This document shows positions 27,437-31,503 of a stretch of DNA of 31,503 nt, piece after piece; position 1 is the first letter of the stretch, and each line of letters opens with the position of its first letter. The position numbers and the translations under genes were made by a program. The stretch is taken from the NCBI GenBank assembly GCA_034433375.1, contig DAOUAQ010000007.1:1-31503 (forward strand), written 5' to 3'. Origin of the DNA: DSWT01 sp034433375 (GTDB lineage: Bacteria > Chloroflexota > Anaerolineae > B4-G1 > SLSP01). The notes below the pieces were generated by a model. That model ran no database searches. It saw nothing but the letters and a program-made list of their open reading frames with translations, and was not told the origin of the DNA.

Positions 27437-29551
27437 TCAAACAGCGTAGAAATAGTTTAATAGAATTCTCAGAACTAGATAATCCCAGATACCCAAACCA
27501 AGTATAAGAAACAATAGCAACCCTCTATGAATGCGGCGCGGCACTATCTGATTCCATCCTAAAACAAAAAAAGTAGCAATAGGTAGGATTACAGGAAATA
27601 GGTAACGTCCTTGAGGCGTCCACATACCATACATAGCCAGGAGTGGCATAAAAACTTCGAACAAAACAAGTAGCAAAGCCACACAGCATAACAGCAAGGA
27701 ATATACTTGCCAACGTGGGGACGATAATTTTCTAGCCAAGAGCCTATATACGTAGAGTATCATACCTATTGCGCTGACTACACAAGTGAAGTTTAGTGTT
27801 TTATACGTAGATGGATTCATAGGGATTAACAAGGCTGCGCCAAAATTCCCCCAAAAGGATTGTATACTTAACTTTATCGGCCATGGATCCTTGAGCAATG
27901 AAAAGAGGTTGTCTTGCCAAACACTGAAAAAACGTTGTACCGGTTTAGAGAACTTCACCAGCTCGCTCAAACGGACTGCCACAACTTCACCAAATGTACT
28001 AACTTGTTCCGCTGAACCATTACGTAAAAGCTCAAATTGTGATTCCGGTGAAGTCAAGGCAGTGATAGTAACATCATCAAAGTATATCACCATCCCAGGC
28101 GCCGTCTCAAGCATAATCTGCAAATTGCGTTGAGTTTCAGGAACGACAAACTGTAGCTCTACTTTTTGCCATTGAGTGTCAGCGACAAACTCAGTCCGAG
28201 TTGATGTTTTATCGTCTTGTTCTATAGCCAACCAACCCTTTTGTTGATTATTATCAGCTCGAACCCAGGCTGCTAAGCTAACCTGCCGTCCCTGCAAATC
28301 CAATACCGACTGCGTTAACAAATCCTGCTTCACAATGCCAACTCCAGACAAAGTGCCGGCCACACGTAGCGCATACTTTCCCCTATATGCAGTACGATTT
28401 GTCACCGTAGCACCTGAGGAAGAAACAGAATTCCAATGACGAGTCCGTCCAGACGGAATGAAAAACAGACCGAAAGAGATTAGCACAACCATCCCCAAAG
28501 CAAATGCTGCATATCGCAGTATTTTGTGCTTCCAACAAGCATAAATTGTTCCTAGTCCTGCAACCAACGGAATGGTCCATACACTCGTATACCTAGTTAG
28601 TAGTCCAAGAAACAACAAACCTGCTGTAAGAATAACACGCTGCCAACTCAATCCGAAACGAATGACAACCACTAGAATTCCCAATAATACTGTAGCAAAA
28701 ACGGTCGCCAACACATCATTGTTTAAGACGCTCCCCATGTATGTCAACATTGGGAAAAAAGCGATAAATGTAGTTATTTCTATCGCTAGAAAGGCATCAT
28801 CAGGAAAAATTTTCCTTGACGCCCAACTTGCACTAACAACAAGCAAGACAAACATCAGCACCGTAGCCAATCGCATCCCATACAATTGCAAAGCTGTATC
28901 TGATTCAATCAGGCCGGTATAGATTAGCGCGGGTACAAAATAGTAAAGTGGAGGGTCAGCCTCAACCTGCGGATAATACAGGAAACGGTTATTAACAACA
29001 TGAGTAGCCGGAGCCTCAAATATCCCAGACTGAATAATAAAACCTTCAGGAGGAGATTCAACTGGTTGCCGTTTGATCAATTGCCAAAAATTATACTCAA
29101 ACATCGAAGCAACAATCCGGCTTTGCATTTCATCGTTTAAATCACGCAAGGTAGGTATACGCCGAAGCTGTCCTAGAAGTGCCGCGTACTCAAAATGAGC
29201 ATGCTCATCGGGTGATTGCCAGGGAGGAATTATCGCGCTATATAAAAGGGCGCGCAGCAAAGATACACTAATCAGAATAAGTATATACCATTTGTGTAAT
29301 TTTTTTGCATCATCAAGAGCAATCAATAACACTGCTGTGACCAGTAAAGCAGTCCATCCAATGATGAGAAACACTACCAACGAAACATACCATACAGGAT
29401 ATCCCCACAAACCCGGCTTGCCGTCTGAAACTCTCCTTGCTGCTTGGTAAAATATGGGGAACAGTGAGGAAAATAGCAACACTAGACCAAGGACTGTACC
29501 AATGATAAGGTATAATTTTTGAGGTGTTATCCGTCCAGTAGCAATCTTCAT
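27437..29551 (-). CDS. DUF2142-type membrane protein with inserted carbohydrate-binding-like domain
   Basis: This is a 704-residue multi-spanning protein with the DUF2142 signature PPWQSPDEHAHFEYA (about 109-123), where GT-C enzymes bear a catalytic acidic loop. FFPMLTYMGSVLNNDVLA and the late TPQGRYLFPVILPI also match the family. Between helices, residues about 366-505 form a soluble beta-rich insert resembling CBM4/9- or galactose-binding jelly rolls: RGKYALRVAGTLSG, VSLAAWVRADN, WQKVELQFVVPE and IYFDDVTI. DUF2142 proteins are suspected glycosyltransferases or polymerases. With an embedded glycan-binding domain, this one may be a polymerase or ligase of the local glycan (inference). Just upstream is an insertion sequence, 26 bp from ATG 29551. 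Confidence 0.82.
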   Translation of the reverse strand: MKIATGRITPQKLYLIIGTVLGLVLLFSSLFPIFYQAARRVSDGKPGLWGYPVWYVSLVVFLIIGWTALLVTAVLLIALDDAKKLHKWYILILISVSLLRALLYSAIIPPWQSPDEHAHFEYAALLGQLRRIPTLRDLNDEMQSRIVASMFEYNFWQLIKRQPVESPPEGFIIQSGIFEAPATHVVNNRFLYYPQVEADPPLYYFVPALIYTGLIESDTALQLYGMRLATVLMFVLLVVSASWASRKIFPDDAFLAIEITTFIAFFPMLTYMGSVLNNDVLATVFATVLLGILVVVIRFGLSWQRVILTAGLLFLGLLTRYTSVWTIPLVAGLGTIYACWKHKILRYAAFALGMVVLISFGLFFIPSGRTRHWNSVSSSGATVTNRTAYRGKYALRVAGTLSGVGIVKQDLLTQSVLDLQGRQVSLAAWVRADNNQQKGWLAIEQDDKTSTRTEFVADTQWQKVELQFVVPETQRNLQIMLETAPGMVIYFDDVTITALTSPESQFELLRNGSAEQVSTFGEVVAVRLSELVKFSKPVQRFFSVWQDNLFSLLKDPWPIKLSIQSFWGNFGAALLIPMNPSTYKTLNFTCVVSAIGMILYVYRLLARKLSSPRWQVYSLLLCCVALLLVLFEVFMPLLAMYGMWTPQGRYLFPVILPIATFFVLGWNQIVPRRIHRGLLLFLILGLGIWDYLVLRILLNYFYAV

Positions 29552-29576
29552 CAGGTCAACCCATCATTGAAATTTA

Positions 29577-29583
29577 CATTAAT
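29577..29583. repeat. Left copy of 7-bp target duplication
   Basis: CATTAAT here and at 31386-31392 flank the insertion sequence directly. The match extends to 7 of 8 bases if the next position is counted (C versus G). Confidence 0.75.
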
Positions 29584-29584
29584 C

Positions 29585-29608
29585 GCAGTGCCGCAAAACT
29601 AACCCTGT
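29585..29608 (+). repeat. Left terminal inverted repeat of the insertion sequence
   Basis: These 24 bp pair with 31362-31385 in inverted orientation, with 4 mismatches (positions 4, 6, 15 and 17). The core CCGCAAAA and the ACCCTGT inner end are identical. Confidence 0.88.
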
Positions 29609-29660
29609 AACAGAAAGGGGTTATCATAGGGTCCAACTCCTAACAAGAGAAAGGAATCCT

Positions 29661-31370
29661 ATGAGAACCCAAAAAGCATTATACCCGAGAGAACGAATCA
29701 TATACAAGCCTGAATTGTCTGAGTGCCCTCATTGTGGAGGACCGTTGATGCTATGTAACTATCTGGCCTGGGATAAGACCGTCCAAACGTTGGACGGGGT
29801 GTTCTCGGTTGCCAGTCGTCCAGGCTACTGCCCTACCATTGGGTGTCCAGGCCATGAGATGCGGCTGCTTTCGGCCCAAGGGCAGCAGATCGCTCTGCCC
29901 GGTTCGGGATACGGCTATGACGTGATCGCCCGGATAGGGTGGCAGCGCCAAGAGCGCCGCGAGAGTTATCCCGAGATTCACGCCGATCTGGAGGCCCGCA
30001 TTCAAATCTCGGAGTCTTACGTCCGTTACCTGTACCAACAAGTCTATCTCCCCCTGCTGGCCTGTCAAGAGCAGCACCATCAACACCGCTTGGCGCAGGC
30101 CGTGCAACACCATGGCGGCTTGATCCTGGCGCTGGATGGCCTGGCTCCCGAAGAGGGCGAACCACAACTCTGGTTCATCCGCGAACTGTTCACCGGACTC
30201 ACCCTGCGCAGTGGGTGGTTGAGTCAGTTTGATCAGGGCACCTTTGAGGCCTTCTTGACACCCTTGAGCACAGCTCTCCCAGGCCCCGTGGTGGCCGTCC
30301 TCAGTGATAAACAAAGAGGGCTGCTCCCAGCCGTAGCGACCGTCTTCCCGCAAGCGCAGCATCACTTCTGTCACGCCCACTACTTGAAAAACCTGGCCGA
30401 ACCCTGGGCCGAGGTGGATTCCGCCTTCAAGGTGGATTTGCGCAAAGCCGTACGTGAAGCCGTCGGCCCTTTGATTCGCGCTGAAGTTACGACCGCGGCA
30501 ACGCCCTCCAATGTCCTCTGCGTGACCGGTATGTTCCCGGATGAGCTCACAGTTGCAGCAGGGTCCGCTGCTGGCGACACGAACGCCGACGCAGTCCGGG
30601 AAGCCGACGTGCTGGCCCAGCTCTTCCGCCACACGCGCTATCTGCTCACCCTCAAAGGGCGGCCACCTTTCCGCCTGGCCGGCATGGAAACCTATCAGCA
30701 TCTTCGGCGTATCGTGGACTTCACAGATCAACTGCTGCTGCAGCACCAGCATCCGCAACTCCGACAACTCAACCACGGCTTGCACACGGCCTTACGCCCC
30801 TTTGCCCAACGCTATCAAGACTTACGCCAAGGCGCGACATGGTTGGAGGCCCTTGCGCAAATCTTGGAACCCGATCCCGCAGTGCCCCGCACCGGCGACG
30901 AGGTAGCCCAGACGCTGCGCGCTTACCTCAATGACTTGCAGCACTTGCCGACGCGCTCTCCCGACCTAACAGCTTTTCGCCAGCACCTCGAGCAGACGAG
31001 TACCAGCTACTGGGCGGGTCTGTTCCACTGTTACGACATTGCGGGACTTCCACGCACGAATAACGGCCTGGAAAGTCTCTTCCGCGACACCCAGCGCCGC
31101 TTGTTACGCACGACCGGGCAAAAAGGCCAAACGCGGCGTGCTTTACAACGTACGGGCGCCTGGGAACTGCTCCCCAGATTCTCGATGGAGTCGCAATGCC
31201 TGGAAGCCTTACGGCAGATTGAGGACTCCCAACTGCGCACAGAGCAGCGACGGCTACGACAACATCTAGCGCGATTTCGACTGCATACCCGGTCGGACGG
31301 TCAGACGTGTGCTCAGTTTGACCGGCTACGTCAACTTTGGTTTTCGCTTGGTAAGACTTCAACAGGGTGA
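29661..31370 (+). CDS. Transposase with N-terminal zinc ribbon and DDE/MULE-like core
   Basis: The 569-residue protein catalyses cut-and-paste movement of the surrounding element. The N-terminus has a Cys4 zinc ribbon (ECPHCGG C22/C25; GYCPTIGCPGH C57/C62), followed by a helical DNA-binding region. The candidate DDE acids are D159 (LILALDGLAPEEG), D216 (AVLSDKQRG) and E471 (RTNNGLESLFRDTQRRL). A FCHAHYLKNL segment (C237, H238, H240) after the second Asp resembles the C/H motif of MULE and IS256-like transposases. A long insert (about 245-455) separates the second Asp from the Glu. The frame is intact. ATG 29661 has AAAGGA 6 nt upstream. Its GC content and codon use are richer than those of the neighbouring leftward genes. 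Confidence 0.88.
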   Translation: MRTQKALYPRERIIYKPELSECPHCGGPLMLCNYLAWDKTVQTLDGVFSVASRPGYCPTIGCPGHEMRLLSAQGQQIALPGSGYGYDVIARIGWQRQERRESYPEIHADLEARIQISESYVRYLYQQVYLPLLACQEQHHQHRLAQAVQHHGGLILALDGLAPEEGEPQLWFIRELFTGLTLRSGWLSQFDQGTFEAFLTPLSTALPGPVVAVLSDKQRGLLPAVATVFPQAQHHFCHAHYLKNLAEPWAEVDSAFKVDLRKAVREAVGPLIRAEVTTAATPSNVLCVTGMFPDELTVAAGSAAGDTNADAVREADVLAQLFRHTRYLLTLKGRPPFRLAGMETYQHLRRIVDFTDQLLLQHQHPQLRQLNHGLHTALRPFAQRYQDLRQGATWLEALAQILEPDPAVPRTGDEVAQTLRAYLNDLQHLPTRSPDLTAFRQHLEQTSTSYWAGLFHCYDIAGLPRTNNGLESLFRDTQRRLLRTTGQKGQTRRALQRTGAWELLPRFSMESQCLEALRQIEDSQLRTEQRRLRQHLARFRLHTRSDGQTCAQFDRLRQLWFSLGKTSTG

Positions 31371-31385
31371 CTTTTGCGGTATTGC
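31362..31385 (-). repeat. Right terminal inverted repeat of the insertion sequence
   Basis: Inverted partner of 29585-29608. It contains the TGA stop of the transposase (31368-31370), so the coding frame runs into the transposase binding site. Confidence 0.88.
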
Positions 31386-31392
31386 CATTAAT
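31386..31392. repeat. Right copy of 7-bp target duplication
   Basis: CATTAAT, identical to 29577-29583. On the minus strand it supplies the final His codon's last bases and the TAA stop of the partial frame that enters from the right edge. Confidence 0.75.
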
Positions 31393-31501
31393 GACTCTCC
31401 TGAAAGAAGTCGCACTTTAACACGTTAGGGCGGGGGCGCGGAGGAGACTGCCGCGCCACGCGTGCTGCCACCACCGCATAAAAGCGCGCCAACACTGCGG
31501 C
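31388..31501 (-). CDS. Possible C-terminal end of a leftward gene, cut by window edge
   Basis: A 37-codon open minus-strand frame enters from the right edge. It encodes an Ala/Val/Arg-rich helix, then a basic proline-rich segment (RQSPPRPRPN) and the tail KCDFFQESH, with TAA inside the target-duplication sequence. Its composition is GC-rich. A basic RPRP tail is also seen at the ends of some transposases, so it could belong to another mobile element. Two other minus frames are open for nearly as long, so the reading frame is not certain. No function can be assigned. Confidence 0.3.
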   Translation of the reverse strand, partial: AAVLARFYAVVAARVARQSPPRPRPNVLKCDFFQESH

Positions 31502-31503
31502 AA

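Larger units (their letters stand above)
29585..31385 (+). mobile_element. Complete insertion sequence, about 1.8 kb, family not assigned
   Basis: The 24-bp ends match at 20 positions as inverted repeats: GCAGTGCCGCAAAACTAACC... on the left and GCAATACCGCAAAAGTCACC... on the right strand. The element holds a single intact transposase and is bounded by a 7-bp direct repeat, CATTAAT, so it looks like a recent, possibly active insertion. The transposase stop codon lies inside the right inverted repeat. I do not recognise the IS family with certainty. Its length, target duplication of 7-8 bp and zinc-ribbon N-terminus would fit a group near ISL3 or the unclassified set. Confidence 0.9.

Noticed and set aside
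29751..30785. 344-codon minus frame inside the insertion sequence
   Set aside because: It is the complement of the transposase frame and carries no motifs. The transposase frame has the Cys4 ribbon and DDE residues.
1..31503. CRISPR array, tRNA genes, prophage or toxin-antitoxin pair
   Set aside because: I looked for regularly spaced direct repeats, tRNA T-loop/acceptor patterns and small paired toxin-antitoxin-like frames and saw none that I can support.

Overview
The window looks like a chromosomal piece of an uncultured or little-studied bacterium, most plausibly of the Chloroflexota (Anaerolineae/Caldilineae-like). That placement is an inference from the gene set: a C-x2-C type S18, an S6-SSB-S18 cluster without L9, DUF2142 and polyprenyl glycosylphosphotransferase genes with DUF1972-type glycosyltransferases, and a GC-rich left part. 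No 16S or other decisive marker is present. The recognisable gene families are ordinary ones; what is unusual lies in their domain architecture, missing catalytic residues, regulatory layout and one insertion sequence.

Left part (1-12.5 kb, GC-rich, housekeeping). The window opens with the tail of an enolase-superfamily enzyme and a 56-residue two-helix membrane protein ending in a strong terminator. A leftward unit follows in transcription order: glycosyltransferase, polyprenyl glycosylphosphotransferase, M20 amidohydrolase and psuG. It starts at a perfect -10 box that gives a nearly leaderless message. Diverging from it is a rightward run: acyP, a membrane-anchored FecR-like/carbohydrate-binding protein, a HypE-like AIR-synthase protein and a membrane metallophosphoesterase. 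The RNase P RNA gene follows with its own promoter, then rpsF-ssb-rpsR with a structured rpsF leader, then a membrane-anchored SurA/PpiC-like protein. A bidirectional terminator separates this run from a convergent bifunctional rel gene.

Middle part (14.7-23.1 kb, visibly more AT-rich, all leftward). One compact operon, transcribed from 23.1 to 14.7 kb, encodes DegT aminotransferase, GT4 glycosyltransferase, sulfotransferase, methyltransferase, RmlD-like reductase, DUF1972 glycosyltransferase, a second methyltransferase and a second polyprenyl glycosylphosphotransferase. Together they suggest assembly of a lipid-linked, amino-sugar-containing, methylated and sulfated surface glycan.

Right part (23.1-29.6 kb, leftward). 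A secreted protein built from four copies of one domain sits alone between its own promoter and terminator. Upstream of it is a second operon: a DUF2142 membrane protein with an inserted carbohydrate-binding-like domain, a six-bladed propeller lipoprotein and a MurJ-like flippase. This flippase lacks the N-terminal arginines of true lipid II flippases. The flippase and the DUF2142 protein are candidates for the export and polymerase/ligase steps missing from the glycan operon.

Right edge (29.58-31.39 kb). A complete 1.8-kb insertion sequence has matching imperfect terminal inverted repeats and a 7-bp target duplication. It landed 26 bp upstream of the DUF2142 gene and appears to separate that operon from an upstream gene whose last codons end in the target site.
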